DNA of 64,000 nt from a marine gamma proteobacterium HTCC2148. GTDB taxonomy: Bacteria > Pseudomonadota > Gammaproteobacteria > Pseudomonadales > Halieaceae. Where the stretch lies: assembly GCA_000156295.1 (NCBI GenBank), contig DS999227.1, forward strand, positions 158,361 to 222,360. The letters run 5' to 3'. Numbering within the stretch: the first letter of the stretch is position 1; every line of letters begins with the position of its first letter. Shown in pieces: positions 36,738 through 47,873 of this stretch. The notes beneath the pieces are model-generated. The model was not told the DNA's origin and did not search any database. It worked only from the letters and a program-made list of their open reading frames with translations. Made by a program: the position numbers and the translations under genes.

Positions 36738-38041
36738 CAATCCGCCTGCACTATTATTTGCAGACCCAAACCACGGGCCAGAGCGTCAAAGCCCGGAAAG
36801 GAAGTGGCGACATGATCACAATCGAGTACCACAATCTCCTGTTCTGCGCGCAGCGCTGCAATCGAAAAGGCCATGGCAATGCGGTGGTCCATGTGCGTGC
36901 GAATCTCGCCGCCGCCAATAGTGCCACCTTCAATGATGATGCCGTCCTCCAGCACTTCATTATTGACCCCCAGCGTATTTAAACCCTCGGCCATTGCTGC
37001 AATACGATCACTTTCTTTTACTCGCAATTCCTCTGCCCCGCGAAGTACTGTCCGACCCTGGGCGCAGGCTGCGGCGATAAACAATGCAGGAAACTCATCG
37101 ATAGCCAGGGGCACCTGATCTTCGGGTATATCGACCCCATGAAGAGGCGCATAACGCACCTGGATATCCGCAACCGGCTCACCGCCCACTTCCCGTTCGT
37201 TTTTGAGAGTAATATCGGCGCCCATCAAGTTAAGGATATTGAGCACACCGATGCGCGTGGGGTTAATACCCACGTGCGTGAGCAACAAATCCGAGCCGGG
37301 AGTAATACTCGCCGCCACCAGAAAAAATGCTGCAGAAGAAATATCAGCCGGGACATCAATATCGGCCGCTTTCAGGCTGCCGCCGCCCTGCAGGCTAATC
37401 ACCTCACCTTCCCGTTTCACTTCATAACCAAAACCGCGCAACATGCGCTCAGTATGATCGCGAGTGGGAGCTGGCTCAGTCACAGACGTTCGCCCCTGGG
37501 CATAGAGGCCTGCCAACAGCACGCAAGACTTGACCTGCGCGCTGGCCATTGGCAGATCGTAATGAATACCGTTTAACTGGCTGCCACCAGTGATTTTCAG
37601 GGGAGGACGACCTCCTTCCTGAGCGTCAATTTTTGCGCCCATTAACCTGAGCGGATCGATTACTCGTCCCATTGGACGTGAGCAAAGCGATGCATCGCCA
37701 GTGAGCACCGTATCAAAGGGCTGGCCAGCCATTAACCCGCACATTAAGCGCATACCGGTGCCGGCATTACCCAGATCCAGAGGCCCATCAGGCGCTGCCA
37801 GTCCGTGTAGACCCACACCATGAACGACGACCTCACCTTCGCCATGGCGTTCAATGCTTACTCCCATAGCACGAAATGTTGCCAACGTCGCCAGCGCGTC
37901 ATCCCCTTCCAGAAAACCGCTGACACGGGTAGTGCCCGCTGCCAGGGCGCCGAGCATAATCGAACGGTGAGACATCGACTTGTCTCCCGGGACACGAGCT
38001 TCGCCACTGATAGTGCCGCCCGGTAATAGTTTGAATTCCAT
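36737..38041 (-). CDS. aroA: 3-phosphoshikimate 1-carboxyvinyltransferase (EPSP synthase)
   Basis: A 434-aa enzyme of the shikimate pathway joining shikimate 3-phosphate and PEP. It has [51 protein letters not shown], and [11 protein letters not shown]. Residues GNAGTGMR are of the ordinary type. In pseudomonads aroA is fused to tyrA; here they are separate genes 164 bp apart. Coupled to cmk. Confidence 0.96.
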   Translation of the reverse strand: MEFKLLPGGTISGEARVPGDKSMSHRSIMLGALAAGTTRVSGFLEGDDALATLATFRAMGVSIERHGEGEVVVHGVGLHGLAAPDGPLDLGNAGTGMRLMCGLMAGQPFDTVLTGDASLCSRPMGRVIDPLRLMGAKIDAQEGGRPPLKITGGSQLNGIHYDLPMASAQVKSCVLLAGLYAQGRTSVTEPAPTRDHTERMLRGFGYEVKREGEVISLQGGGSLKAADIDVPADISSAAFFLVAASITPGSDLLLTHVGINPTRIGVLNILNLMGADITLKNEREVGGEPVADIQVRYAPLHGVDIPEDQVPLAIDEFPALFIAAACAQGRTVLRGAEELRVKESDRIAAMAEGLNTLGVNNEVLEDGIIIEGGTIGGGEIRTHMDHRIAMAFSIAALRAEQEIVVLDCDHVATSFPGFDALARGLGLQIIVQAD

Positions 38042-38205
38042 TGGGTTGATCCCAGCAACGTCAGCCAGACACAGGAGAATCCAATAACTCTGGACCCGGG
38101 CCTGCGCAGGGGTGACCTAAACGTTTAATCCCGCGGTATTTCCAGTGGAAACTCCCGCCTGATACTCAAATTTGCCGCTATTTTAGAGCCGAATAACAGC
38201 CTGGT

Positions 38206-39111
38206 TTATTTGTCCTGACCGCGCTCCGCAAGGATGACCGAAAATCGGTCCCGCGCAGCCTTGGCCCGGGTGAAGGTTTCATGCATACCGTCTGCATCCT
38301 CGCTCGCCACTGCCGTGCGTAATTGACCGAGGTGCTCACTGAACAAATCTATGGCGTCCAATAGTGCCGACTTGTTGGCGATAGCAATATCACGCCACAT
38401 CACCGGGTCAGAAGATGCAATTCGGGTAAAGTCCCGAAAGCCTCCTGCAGCACAGCGAAAAACATCTTCGCTGCCCTCTGTCTGCGCCAGGGCATCGACC
38501 AAAGCGTAGGCCAGCACATGGGGCAAATGACTGGTAGCAGCCAACACAGCGTCATGCTGCGCCACATCCATATCCACTACCTCAGCGCCAGTGGCCGCCC
38601 ACATATCCCGAACCAGGCTTAACGCAGACGGATCGTTTTCTTTCACAGGGGTAATAATCACCCGATGGTTTTCATACAGGTCTGCTCTGGACGCCTCAAC
38701 GCCGCTGCGCTCGGAACCTGCGATAGGGTGACCCATCACAAATCGAGGCGGGAACTCTCCGTGACAAGCCTTAACCGCCGCCGTCATCAAGCTACCTTTC
38801 ACGCTGGCGGCATCCGTCACTACAGGTGCGTTATCTCGACCCTCAAGCCTTGGCAATATTTCAGCCAGCACATTGGCAGCAATCAGGGTTGGCGTACAAA
38901 TAACCAGGATATCAGCACGGTCGACGACCTCGTCTAAATCCAGCGTGTAGTCGTCAATGATCCCCATCTCTTTGCCGCGACGCAGAGATGGTTCACGATG
39001 CCCGTAAGCAATGACGCGCTCGCAAAAGTTTCGCTCTCGCAATGCTCTCGCCAGAGAGCCGCCGATGAGGCCAAGGCCGAGAATGGCTACAGTATTTACA
39101 CGTTTTGACAT
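38206..39111 (-). CDS. tyrA: Prephenate dehydrogenase
   Basis: A 301-aa NAD(P)-dependent enzyme making 4-hydroxyphenylpyruvate for tyrosine. GLGLIGGSLARAL binds the nucleotide; TDAASVKG, MGHPIAGSERSGVEA and the catalytic His region SHLPHVLAYAL are present. No chorismate mutase domain is attached, as pheA supplies it. It lies 7 bp after pheA. Confidence 0.94.
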   Translation of the reverse strand: MSKRVNTVAILGLGLIGGSLARALRERNFCERVIAYGHREPSLRRGKEMGIIDDYTLDLDEVVDRADILVICTPTLIAANVLAEILPRLEGRDNAPVVTDAASVKGSLMTAAVKACHGEFPPRFVMGHPIAGSERSGVEASRADLYENHRVIITPVKENDPSALSLVRDMWAATGAEVVDMDVAQHDAVLAATSHLPHVLAYALVDALAQTEGSEDVFRCAAGGFRDFTRIASSDPVMWRDIAIANKSALLDAIDLFSEHLGQLRTAVASEDADGMHETFTRAKAARDRFSVILAERGQDK

Positions 39112-39118
39112 GGGAATG

Positions 39119-40246
39119 TTACAGCACAGCCCGCGGGTAAGAGCCCAAAGGCTTGAGCAAAATCGATTGCTCCTCTAGGTCGGTCACAATGCCGGCGATG
39201 TTAGCGTCCTGAAGATGACCCTCGAATTCAATAAAGAAAACGTAAGCCCATTTTTCGGTGCGTGAGGGCCTGGTATCGATGCGAGTAAGACTGACGCCTG
39301 CTTTACGGAAAGGGTCCAGCAGGGTAAACAAAGCGCCCGGCTTATTGCGGCTAGACACGATAATAGAGGTTTTATCCCTACCTGAGGGTGGCACTTCTTC
39401 GCGACCGATGATCAGGAATCGCGTAGTGTTATCAGCATAGTCTTCAATATGCTCAGCTAACTTTTCCAGACCATAAAGGTCTGCGGCAATATCGCCAGCA
39501 ATTGCAGCCACTCCGGGGTTCTCCAGCGCCAGCCGTGCCGCCTCTCCGTTGCTACTCACTGCCTCCCGCTCTACGTGAGGCCAATGAGCGTCCAGCCAGT
39601 TTCGGCACTGGGCCAGAGCCTGCTGATGGGCACAGATTTTGACAATTTTGTCTTTCTCGTTATGACCAGCGACTAGAAGATGGTGGGCAATAGCCATCTC
39701 CACTTCGCCAGAAATTTTAAGGCCAGAGTCCATGAAATTATCCAGCGTATGACTCACCATACCTTCTGTGGAGTTCTCCACGGGCACTACCCCATAATTA
39801 CAGTCACCGGACTCCACTTGAGAGAAAACCGAATCGATAGTTGGCTGGGGCACGCAAACGCCCGCATGACCGAAATGCTTAATGGCTGCAGCCTGGGTAA
39901 AGGTTCCCTCAGGGCCGAGAAATGCTACTTGCAAGGGTTTTTCCAGCGCCAGACAAGAGGACATAATTTCGCGGAAGATGTGCGCAACTGTCTCCCCTTC
40001 CAGGGGGCCCTCGTTGCGATCGATGATGCGCTTGAGCACCTGGGCCTCACGCTCGGGGCGATAATAAACCACCTCCGCATCGGCGTCGCCCGCCTCCAGC
40101 GCAGCCTGCACCTCGGTCAACTTGATTTCTGCAACACGCTGGGCGCACTTCGCCCTGCGACTGATCAGCGCCTGAATCTCCTGGTCAATGGCGTCGATGG
40201 CGACCCTGACCTCTTGTAGACTTCTATTGTCTTCTGAATCCGCCAT
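39119..40246 (-). CDS. pheA: Chorismate mutase / prephenate dehydratase (P-protein)
   Basis: A 375-aa bifunctional enzyme for phenylalanine. It has an AroQ-type mutase (about 5-100: LQEVRVAIDAIDQEIQALISRRAKCAQ), a dehydratase (about 105-285: AFLGPEGTFTQAAA, VPVENSTEGMVSHTLD, and TRFLIIG), and an ACT regulatory domain (about 297-375: GALFTLLDPFRKAGVSLTRIDTRP), so feedback inhibition by Phe is expected. It starts 4 bp after serC. Confidence 0.96.
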   Translation of the reverse strand: MADSEDNRSLQEVRVAIDAIDQEIQALISRRAKCAQRVAEIKLTEVQAALEAGDADAEVVYYRPEREAQVLKRIIDRNEGPLEGETVAHIFREIMSSCLALEKPLQVAFLGPEGTFTQAAAIKHFGHAGVCVPQPTIDSVFSQVESGDCNYGVVPVENSTEGMVSHTLDNFMDSGLKISGEVEMAIAHHLLVAGHNEKDKIVKICAHQQALAQCRNWLDAHWPHVEREAVSSNGEAARLALENPGVAAIAGDIAADLYGLEKLAEHIEDYADNTTRFLIIGREEVPPSGRDKTSIIVSSRNKPGALFTLLDPFRKAGVSLTRIDTRPSRTEKWAYVFFIEFEGHLQDANIAGIVTDLEEQSILLKPLGSYPRAVL

Positions 40247-40250
40247 CGGC

Positions 40251-41330
40251 TTATCCGTTGCGTTGCTCGAAGTCGTTCATGAATGCGATCAATGTATCTA
40301 CCGCGTCTTCACCGACTGCATTATAAATACTGGCGCGCATACCACCTACCGAGCGATGTCCCTTCAAGTTGAGCAGACCCGCTGCATCCGCCTCAGCCAG
40401 AAACTGCTTATCCAACGCGTCATTCGCCAGCGTAAAGGGCACGTTCATCAAAGAACGGCTCGGTATTTCGACGGGATTGGCGTAGAAGGGTGAGTCATCA
40501 ATGGCGGCATACAGTTTTTGGGCCTTGCGACGATTAATGACTTCCATTGCCTCCAGTCCACCGCACTCCTGCAGCCAATCGAACACCAGCCCTGCGAGAT
40601 AAAGGGCAAAAGTCGGAGGCGTGTTGTACATGGAATCGTTATCAGCCGCCGTCTGCCAATTGAGCATGGCTGGACATTTTGCATCAGCTTTACCCAGCAA
40701 GTCCCGCCTGACAATCACCAGGGTTAAGCCTGCAGGGCCAATGTTTTTCTGAGCCCCCGCATAAATCACGCCATAGTCGGCGACGTTCACCGGCCGCGAC
40801 AATATAGTAGAAGACATGTCCACCACCAGCGGTGCATCAACCTCGGGCACCCAGAAGTATTCCACACCGCCAATCGTCTCATTCGGGGTGTAATGCAGGT
40901 AAGCTGCATTGTCTGACAGCTTCCAGTCCTCTCGGGGAGGGATGGTGGAAAACTTTTTGTCCTCGGAGCTTGCCGCTACGTTTACCGCACCAAAACGCTT
41001 CGCCTCAGCAATCGCCTTCTTCGACCACTGCCCGGTATTCACGTAATCCGCTACCCCGTCTTCACCTAACAGGTTCAGGGGCACAGCAGAAAACTGGGTG
41101 CTGGCACCACCCTGCAGGAACAATACGGCATAGTCATCAGAAATACCCATCAACTCGCGCAGCGCGCTTTCAGCACGCGCTGCTACACCCATCACTTCCG
41201 TGCTGCGGTGACTCATCTCCATAATAGACAAACCAGCCCCATGCCAATTCAGCATTTCGTCCCTGGCTCGCTCGAGAACAGGCACGGGTAGTGCAGCTGG
41301 GCCTGCACAAAAGTTGTAACAGCGGGTCAT
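40251..41330 (-). CDS. serC: Phosphoserine aminotransferase
   Basis: A 359-aa PLP enzyme of serine synthesis (and of pyridoxal phosphate synthesis, where PdxJ also acts). FCAGPAALPVPVLE at the start, FLQGGASTQFSAVPLNLL, the PLP lysine in IYAGAQKNIGPAGLT and the C-terminal GHRSVGGMRASIYNA are all present. It begins 59 bp after gyrA; a small hairpin (CCCCGTTATGACGGGG, 41356-41371) lies between them. Confidence 0.97.
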   Translation of the reverse strand: MTRCYNFCAGPAALPVPVLERARDEMLNWHGAGLSIMEMSHRSTEVMGVAARAESALRELMGISDDYAVLFLQGGASTQFSAVPLNLLGEDGVADYVNTGQWSKKAIAEAKRFGAVNVAASSEDKKFSTIPPREDWKLSDNAAYLHYTPNETIGGVEYFWVPEVDAPLVVDMSSTILSRPVNVADYGVIYAGAQKNIGPAGLTLVIVRRDLLGKADAKCPAMLNWQTAADNDSMYNTPPTFALYLAGLVFDWLQECGGLEAMEVINRRKAQKLYAAIDDSPFYANPVEIPSRSLMNVPFTLANDALDKQFLAEADAAGLLNLKGHRSVGGMRASIYNAVGEDAVDTLIAFMNDFEQRNG

Positions 41331-41389
41331 AGCAACTATCTCATCCGTTCGTATACCCCGTCATAACGGGGCTGACATCAATCGACGCT

Positions 41390-44050
41390 TCAGGCGTCCT
41401 CTTCGGGTTCTTCAGGCTCTTGAGGTGATGCCTGTTCACCTTGATCATCCTCTGTCGCTGCAGGCGCGGCTGTCTCATCCACCCCCTCTGACAGTGCTTC
41501 AGTGGCGAGCTCATCGTCGTCTTCAGGCTCTTCAATGCGCTCGACACTCACCAATGACTCATCGGTCTTGGTGCGGATAACGCGCACGCCCTGAGTGTTA
41601 CGGCCCAGAACCGAAATCTCATCAGCCCGAGTGCGAACCAGAGTGCCCTGATTGGAAATCAGCATCAGCTGATCGCCATCAAAGACCTGAACTGCGCCAA
41701 CCAGCGTGCCATTGCGCTCTGAGGTTTGCATCGCGATCACACCCTTGGTGCCTCGACCCTTGGTGGGGAACTCGCTCATTTCGGTGCGCTTGCCATAGCC
41801 GTTTTCAGACACTGTCAGCACTCGTCCACCCTCGCGTGGAATAATCAGGGAAATCATCTCGTGGCCGTCGCCGAGTTTAATGCCGCGCACTCCGCGGGCT
41901 GTGCGGCCCATTGCCCGCACATCGCCTTCCTTGAAGCGCACCGCCTTGCCTTCACTGGAAAGTAGCATGACATCGCAATCCCCAGTGGTTACGGCGGTAC
42001 CGACGAGCACATCGCCTTCTTCCAGCTCAAGGGCACGAAGGCCAACACTGCGCTGGCGGGCAAAGTTAATCAGCGCCGTCTTCTTCACTGTACCGCTGGC
42101 GGTAGCCATGAAGATGTAATGCCCCTCTGTGTAATCTTCCACCGGAAGAATGGACGTTACCCGTTCGCCCTCTTCCAGCGGCAGCAGGTTAATCATTGGT
42201 CGGCCACGGGAATTCCGCCCCGCCAGAGGGATCTGGTAAACCTTGAGCCAGTAGACCTTGCCCAGGTTAGAGAAACACAAAATAGTCGCATGCGTACTGG
42301 CGATCAGCAGATGCTCGACGAAGTCCTCATCCTTCACTGCCGTCGCCGACTTACCCATACCGCCGCGGCGCTGCGCCTGGTAATCGGTAAGGGGCTGTGT
42401 TTTGGCATAACCACCGTGGGAAATGGTCACAACACGATCTTCCTCGGTGATCAGGTCCTCCACCGTCAGGTCGTGCTGGGACGCAGTAATTTCGGTACGG
42501 CGCTCGTCGCCATACTCAGTCACGATTTCTTCCAGCTCTTCGCGAATAACCGCTTTCAGACGGTCAGCATCGGAAAGAATTTCAAGGTACTCTGCAATTT
42601 CACGCAGCTTTTCTTCGTACTCGTTGAGCAGCTTCTCGTGCTCAAGGCCTGTCAGGCGGTGCAGGCGCAATTCCAGAATCGCCTGCGCCTGGGCTGGCGA
42701 CAGGTAATAAAGCCCATCACGCAGACCAAACTGCGGATCCAGTTCATCCGGACGGCAAGCGTCATCTCCCGCGCGTTCCAACATGCCGGTCACATCGCCG
42801 GGGCGCCAGGAACGAGCAATCAACTTCTCTTTTGCTTCCGCAGAGCTGGGAGAAGCTTTTATCAACTCAATGACCGGATCGATATTGGCCAGTGCAATGG
42901 CCAGGCCTTCCAGCAGGTGACCACGCTCACGCGCTTTGCGCAGTAAGTAGACCGTACGACGCGTCACAACCTCTCGGCGATGACGCACGAAAGCTTCCAG
43001 AATTTCTTTCAGGTTGAGAATTTTTGGCTGGCCATCTACCAAAGCAACCATGTTGATGCCAAAAACAGATTGCAGCTGTGTTTGGGCGTAAAGGTTATTG
43101 AGCACAACGTCTCCGACCTCACCACGACGGAGCTCGATAACAACCCGCAAGCCATCCTTGTCAGATTCGTCCCGCAGTTCAGTAATACCTTCGATTTTCT
43201 TCTCTTTTACCAGTTCGGCAATGCGCTCAATCAACTTCGCCTTGTTTAGCTGATAGGGAATCTCATGAACAATAATAATATCTTTGCCGCGCTTTTCGTC
43301 GTGGATGACTTCAGCGCGGGCGCGAACATAAATTCGACCACGGCCAGTGCGATAGGCCTGAATAATGCCGGCGCGACCATTGATAATGGCTCCCGTTGGA
43401 AAATCAGGACCTGGAATATGCTCCATCAACTCGTCCACCGTCAGGTCGGGATCACCCAGCAGTGCCAGACAGCCGCTGACCACTTCCGTGAGGTTGTGCG
43501 GCGGGATATTGGTCGCCATACCCACAGCGATACCGGAGGAACCATTCACCAGCAGGGTAGGAACTCGGGTAGGGAGTACCGCGGGAATTCTTTCAGTACC
43601 GTCATAATTGTCGACAAAATCAACGGTCTCTTTATCGAGGTCTGCCAACATCTGATGAGAGATTTTCTTCATCCGAATTTCGGTGTAACGCATGGCTGCC
43701 GCATTATCGCCGTCTACGGAGCCGAAATTACCCTGGCCGTCCACCATCAGGTAGCGCATGGAGAAAGGCTGAGCCATGCGCACGATGGTGTCGTAAACCG
43801 CTGAATCGCCGTGGGGGTGATATTTACCGATCACATCACCGACCACGCGAGCCGACTTTTTGTAAGCTTTGTTCCAATCGTTGTTCAGTTCATTCATCGC
43901 GAAGAGCACACGACGGTGCACGGGCTTGAGACCGTCCCTCACATCTGGCAGCGCTCGTCCTACAATGACGCTCATTGCGTAATCGAGATAGGACTGCTTC
44001 ATCTCGTCTTCGATATTGACGGGAAGAATTTCTTTGGCTAAATCACCCAT
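41390..44050 (-). CDS. gyrA: DNA gyrase subunit A
   Basis: An 886-aa subunit. The catalytic tyrosine is in [10 protein letters not shown]; the quinolone-resistance region [20 protein letters not shown] keeps the wild-type Ser and Asp. The C-terminal beta-pinwheel has the GyrA box QRRGGMGK. The tail (about 830-886) is strongly acidic, longer than in E. coli-like tails of the same sort. With GyrB it introduces negative supercoils. It heads the serC-pheA-tyrA-aroA-cmk direction. Confidence 0.98.
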   Translation of the reverse strand: MGDLAKEILPVNIEDEMKQSYLDYAMSVIVGRALPDVRDGLKPVHRRVLFAMNELNNDWNKAYKKSARVVGDVIGKYHPHGDSAVYDTIVRMAQPFSMRYLMVDGQGNFGSVDGDNAAAMRYTEIRMKKISHQMLADLDKETVDFVDNYDGTERIPAVLPTRVPTLLVNGSSGIAVGMATNIPPHNLTEVVSGCLALLGDPDLTVDELMEHIPGPDFPTGAIINGRAGIIQAYRTGRGRIYVRARAEVIHDEKRGKDIIIVHEIPYQLNKAKLIERIAELVKEKKIEGITELRDESDKDGLRVVIELRRGEVGDVVLNNLYAQTQLQSVFGINMVALVDGQPKILNLKEILEAFVRHRREVVTRRTVYLLRKARERGHLLEGLAIALANIDPVIELIKASPSSAEAKEKLIARSWRPGDVTGMLERAGDDACRPDELDPQFGLRDGLYYLSPAQAQAILELRLHRLTGLEHEKLLNEYEEKLREIAEYLEILSDADRLKAVIREELEEIVTEYGDERRTEITASQHDLTVEDLITEEDRVVTISHGGYAKTQPLTDYQAQRRGGMGKSATAVKDEDFVEHLLIASTHATILCFSNLGKVYWLKVYQIPLAGRNSRGRPMINLLPLEEGERVTSILPVEDYTEGHYIFMATASGTVKKTALINFARQRSVGLRALELEEGDVLVGTAVTTGDCDVMLLSSEGKAVRFKEGDVRAMGRTARGVRGIKLGDGHEMISLIIPREGGRVLTVSENGYGKRTEMSEFPTKGRGTKGVIAMQTSERNGTLVGAVQVFDGDQLMLISNQGTLVRTRADEISVLGRNTQGVRVIRTKTDESLVSVERIEEPEDDDELATEALSEGVDETAAPAATEDDQGEQASPQEPEEPEEDA

Positions 44051-44361
44051 GTAAAACTGTTTCCTTCAGGTCCTGATAAACGGACTTATTATTACGTTAT
44101 CTGCGACGGCGAGCCCGCTCCGATAAAGGCACCAAAACGGACCTCAGCAGAGCCGCAAAGACAAGCTTTCACGCCTCGAAATACAAGCCAGAAATTATAC
44201 GGAATTAACGCCGTAACTACCATGTTTTTAAAGAATTTCGCCGACATTCAGGCGCTCCTGAGGTTATACTTTACTTTGCTTCCGGTGATTGCCGCTGAAG
44301 CCTTCGCCAATGGCGAAATTTTATGCAAATCCAACCTGTCAGCACTGAGAAACGGGACCTT
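44051..44361. other. Divergent intergenic region, gyrA / mtaD
   Basis: A 311-bp region between divergent genes. On the minus strand TATAAT (44194-44199) is a good -10 element for gyrA about 145 bp from its start, but a -35 element is weak. On the plus strand TATACT (44265-44270) could serve mtaD. No riboswitch, repeat or further gene was recognised. Confidence 0.4.
44194..44199 (-). promoter_or_regulatory. Candidate -10 element for gyrA
   Basis: A consensus TATAAT on the minus strand in an AT-rich stretch of the gyrA leader. The region 17-18 bp upstream does not match TTGACA well, so this is tentative. Confidence 0.35.
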
Positions 44362-45690
44362 ATGAGCGCCACAAATTCAGCCGTCGATACCCTGCTCCAC
44401 CCGGACTGGATTGTGCCTGTCGTGCCACGTGGCGTGACGCTGGAAAAACACAGTCTGGCGATCACCGATGGGCGCATTAGCCACATTCTGCCCAGAGCAC
44501 AAACGAGGGAACTCCAGGCCGGCGAAGAACTCGACCTTCCTGGACAGGTCCTGATGCCGGGACTGGTCAATCTGCACGGCCACGCCGCCATGAGTCTGCT
44601 GCGCGGTTACGCCGATGACCTGCCGCTAATGCCCTGGCTGGAACAACACATTTGGCCAGCGGAAGAGAAGCATGTGAGCTATAGCTTCGTTCGCGACGGT
44701 ACCGAACTGGCTATTGCAGAAATGCTGCGCAGTGGCACCACCACGTTTAGCGATATGTATTTTTTCCCGGACGCCTGCGCAGAAGCTGCAATCAGTGCTG
44801 GTATTCGCTGCCAGATCGTTTTCCCAATCCTGGACTTCCCCACCGCCTGGGCTCGAGACGCTGATGAATACATTAGTAAAGGCCTGCGGCTGCGCGATGA
44901 CCTCAAACATCAAGAGCTGGTTACTGTTGGATTTGGACCTCATGCGCCGTACACCGTGTCTAAACCCAACTTGCAAAAAGTAGCCACCCTGGCGGCGGAA
45001 CTGGATATTCCCATTCAGATTCACCTCCATGAAACGCAAGGCGAAGTGCTCGCTGCCGTGGAAGAGCATGGGGAACGGCCTCTGGATACGCTTAACGCCA
45101 TCGGACTTCTCGGTCCTCGCACCCAGTGCGTGCATATGACTGACCTGGGCGACCAGGATATCGCGCTACTTGCGGCTACCGCTGCCCATGTGGTTCATTG
45201 TCCGCAATCGAACATGAAGCTGGCATCTGGCGCCTGCCCCACGACCAAATTATTAGCTCAGGGGGTTAATGTCGCGCTGGGTACCGACAGCGCTGCAAGC
45301 AATAACGACCTCAATATGTTCGGCGAAATGCAATCTGCTGCCATGCTGGGCAAGTTGATAGCGGGCGATGCAGCGGCCTTGCCTGCCTCGGAAAGCTTGT
45401 ACATGGCAACTATGGGAGGCGCTCGGGCTATGGGCATGGATCAACAAATCGGCAGCCTGGAAATGGGAAAACAGGCAGACATCATCGCCGTTGATCTTTC
45501 CGGTCCAGAATGCCAGCCTCTTTACAACCCGCTATCACAGCTGGTGTACGCCTGTAATGGCAGCCAGGTGAGCCACAGCTGGGTGGCCGGTGCCTCCGTG
45601 TTGAAAGAGGGGGTGCCTGCCCATATCAATATCAAAGACCTGCTGGCTCGCACTGCTGCCTGGCAGGAAAAAATCAGCTCCAACGACTAG
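44362..45690 (+). CDS. mtaD: 5-methylthioadenosine/S-adenosylhomocysteine deaminase
   Basis: A 442-aa amidohydrolase of the TRZ/ATZ group. Zinc site [15 protein letters not shown], then [35 protein letters not shown] and [14 protein letters not shown] are intact. It deaminates MTA to methylthioinosine for salvage. ATG at 44362 was chosen (GGGA seven bases upstream) over a start 13 codons earlier. It heads mtaD-ubiG-mupP-yciK, the order also found next to gyrA in pseudomonads. Confidence 0.92.
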   Translation: MSATNSAVDTLLHPDWIVPVVPRGVTLEKHSLAITDGRISHILPRAQTRELQAGEELDLPGQVLMPGLVNLHGHAAMSLLRGYADDLPLMPWLEQHIWPAEEKHVSYSFVRDGTELAIAEMLRSGTTTFSDMYFFPDACAEAAISAGIRCQIVFPILDFPTAWARDADEYISKGLRLRDDLKHQELVTVGFGPHAPYTVSKPNLQKVATLAAELDIPIQIHLHETQGEVLAAVEEHGERPLDTLNAIGLLGPRTQCVHMTDLGDQDIALLAATAAHVVHCPQSNMKLASGACPTTKLLAQGVNVALGTDSAASNNDLNMFGEMQSAAMLGKLIAGDAAALPASESLYMATMGGARAMGMDQQIGSLEMGKQADIIAVDLSGPECQPLYNPLSQLVYACNGSQVSHSWVAGASVLKEGVPAHINIKDLLARTAAWQEKISSND

Positions 45691-45697
45691 AGACCTC

Positions 45698-46408
45698 ATG
45701 ACATCCGAAGCTAATGTAGATCCTGCGGAAATCGCCAAATTCGAGGCCATGGCCTCTCGCTGGTGGGACCGCAACAGCGAATTCAAACCGCTACATGACA
45801 TCAACCCACTGCGCGCCAATTATATCGATCGCTATTCGCCGGTGTCCGGCCAGCGCCTGGTGGACGTGGGTTGCGGTGGTGGCATTCTGGCGGAAGCCAT
45901 GGCCCAACGTGGCGCAAAGGTCACCGGGATAGATATGGGCGAAGCGCCGCTTGCGGTGGCCAAGCTGCATCAGCTGGAGTCCGGCGCAGACGTGGATTAC
46001 TTCCAGAGCACAGCCGAAGAGCTGGCAGTAAAAGCACCGGCAAGCTTCGACATTGTATGCTGCCTGGAGATGCTTGAGCATGTGCCCGATCCGGGCGCTG
46101 TCATCAAAGCCTGCGCCGACATGGCCAAGCCAGGCGCAGCGCTCTACTTCTCCACCATCAACAGGAACCCCAAGGCATTTATGTTTGCCATTGTGGGCGC
46201 TGAGCACATTCTGAGGCTACTACCGGCTGGCACCCACGAGTACGATAAATTTATTAAACCGTCGGAATTGGCAGGCTGGATACGTGACGCAGGCCTGGTG
46301 CTTGAGGATATGACAGGTCTAACCTATAACCCCATTACCCGAACCTACCGGCTCAACCCCCGCGACGTCAGTGTTAACTACATGGTTCATACGGTAAAAC
46401 CCGCTTGA
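45698..46408 (+). CDS. ubiG: Ubiquinone biosynthesis O-methyltransferase
   Basis: A 236-aa SAM-dependent enzyme that does both O-methylations in ubiquinone synthesis. [26 protein letters not shown], the SAM motif [29 protein letters not shown] and the C-terminal [14 protein letters not shown] are diagnostic. It lies 7 bp after mtaD and overlaps mupP by 4 bp. Confidence 0.97.
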   Translation: MTSEANVDPAEIAKFEAMASRWWDRNSEFKPLHDINPLRANYIDRYSPVSGQRLVDVGCGGGILAEAMAQRGAKVTGIDMGEAPLAVAKLHQLESGADVDYFQSTAEELAVKAPASFDIVCCLEMLEHVPDPGAVIKACADMAKPGAALYFSTINRNPKAFMFAIVGAEHILRLLPAGTHEYDKFIKPSELAGWIRDAGLVLEDMTGLTYNPITRTYRLNPRDVSVNYMVHTVKPA

Positions 46409-47070
46409 AATCTGATAACTTAAAGGCCGTGTTGTTCGACCTCGATGGCACCCTGGTCGATACCTCTGACGAATTCGTGGTCGTCGTGCAACAGCTTCGT
46501 GCCGAGCACGGGATGGCAGCAATGGATCCGCTACGTATACGCGCTTCCGTTTCCAATGGCGCGAGAGCACTGGTATGCCTGGGGCTGGGACTGGACCCGA
46601 ATGACGCTATTTTCGAAAGTAAGCGACTGCGCCTGCTGGAGCTTTACTCGGAAGTGTTAGGCAGCGAAGCAAAGCCCTATCCCGGGATTTCGCTCCTACT
46701 GGCTGAGCTGGCCAAACGCAACATCTCCTGGGGCGTAGCGACCAATAAGCCCAGGGCTTACGCCGAGCCGCTAATGGCAAGAATTGATCTCCCGCCCTGC
46801 CCCAGTCTGGTTTGCCCCGATGACGTTAAAGATCGCAAACCTCATCCTGAATCGCTTTACCGCAACTGCCGGGACCTCGGCTGTGCGCCGCATGAAGCAA
46901 TTTACGTCGGCGACCACTTGCGCGACATTGAGGCGGGGAAGCGTGCCGGCATGTTCACCATTGCCGCAGCCTATGGCTATATCGAAGCCGATGATGAGCC
47001 CTCTAGCTGGGGCGCAGATGCACTGATCAGCGACAGCAAAAAACTAGCCGAACTCATTTTCAACCTGTAA
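46405..47070 (+). CDS. mupP: N-acetylmuramic acid 6-phosphate phosphatase
   Basis: A 221-aa HAD-family phosphatase. Motif I is [14 protein letters not shown], motif II is in GVATNKPR, with Lys in KDRKPHPE and motif IV in [16 protein letters not shown]. In pseudomonads the enzyme at this position acts in peptidoglycan recycling and feeds MurNAc to AmgK/MurU; a plain Gph phosphoglycolate phosphatase is the alternative. The frame opens with TTG at 46405, overlapping the ubiG stop (TTGA). Confidence 0.85.
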   Translation: MKSDNLKAVLFDLDGTLVDTSDEFVVVVQQLRAEHGMAAMDPLRIRASVSNGARALVCLGLGLDPNDAIFESKRLRLLELYSEVLGSEAKPYPGISLLLAELAKRNISWGVATNKPRAYAEPLMARIDLPPCPSLVCPDDVKDRKPHPESLYRNCRDLGCAPHEAIYVGDHLRDIEAGKRAGMFTIAAAYGYIEADDEPSSWGADALISDSKKLAELIFNL

Positions 47071-47085
47071 CACCGGAACTTCAGC

Positions 47086-47844
47086 ATGAATATCCAGCCC
47101 GCGCCCCGCAACTACCAGGCAACACCGGAACTACTTGCCGGCAAAACCGTCCTCGTCACCGGGGCCGGTGACGGCATTGGCCGTGTCGCTGCGCTTACCT
47201 ATGCGGCCCATGGTGCCACCGTCGTGCTACTGGGACGGACAGAGAGCAAACTGGAGGCGGTTTACGATGAGATCGAAGTTGCCGGACACCCCAAGCCGGG
47301 GCTGGTGACCATGGACCTGTCCCAGGTCACTGATGACCAGTGCGTGCAACTGGCCCAGGGCCTTGCGGAAGAGTTCGGGCATCTGGACGGATTACTGCAC
47401 AATGCCAGTCTGTTGGGGGAACGCCGGCCCATAGAGAGCTCTAGCTACGCTGTCTGGCAGGAAGTGATGCAGGTGAACGTTAATGCGCAGTTTGTATTGA
47501 CTCGACGTCTGCTACCAATGCTACAGGCCGCGCCCTCGTCCTCAATCATCTTGACCTCTTCCGGTGTCGGACGGATTGGCAAAGCGTTTTGGGGTGCCTA
47601 TTGTGTGTCGAAGTTTGCCACCGAGGGCTTTATGCAGGTTCTCGCTTCGGAGCTGGAGAATACCTCCAGCATTCGGGTGAACTGCATCAATCCCGGCGGT
47701 ACCAATACCGCAATGCGCAGGACAGCATTCCCCGCCGAAAACCCAACGGACAACCCGGCACCCGAGGACATCATGGGGGTTTACCTCTATTTGATGGGTG
47801 AGGACAGCATTGGATCTACCGGTATTTCTTTCAACGCCCAATAG
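47086..47844 (+). CDS. YciK-type short-chain oxidoreductase
   Basis: A 252-aa SDR. TGAGDGIGRVAALTYA binds NAD(P), HNASL is the NNAG position, Ser in LTSSGVGR and YCVSKFA (YxxxK) form the active site, and RVNCINPGGTNTAMR follows. YciK proteins occur in this gene order but have no agreed substrate. It ends 29 bp from the convergent rluB. Confidence 0.9.
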   Translation: MNIQPAPRNYQATPELLAGKTVLVTGAGDGIGRVAALTYAAHGATVVLLGRTESKLEAVYDEIEVAGHPKPGLVTMDLSQVTDDQCVQLAQGLAEEFGHLDGLLHNASLLGERRPIESSSYAVWQEVMQVNVNAQFVLTRRLLPMLQAAPSSSIILTSSGVGRIGKAFWGAYCVSKFATEGFMQVLASELENTSSIRVNCINPGGTNTAMRRTAFPAENPTDNPAPEDIMGVYLYLMGEDSIGSTGISFNAQ

Positions 47845-47873
47845 ACAATTTCCGGTCACAGCCCGAAGCAAAG

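Noticed and set aside
42119-42946. Long plus-strand frame (275 codons) inside gyrA
   Set aside because: Antisense shadow of gyrA, without start signals or family similarity.
44051-44361. Riboswitch (SAM or SAH type) upstream of mtaD
   Set aside because: The gene handles methylthioadenosine, but no recognisable riboswitch core is visible in the leader.
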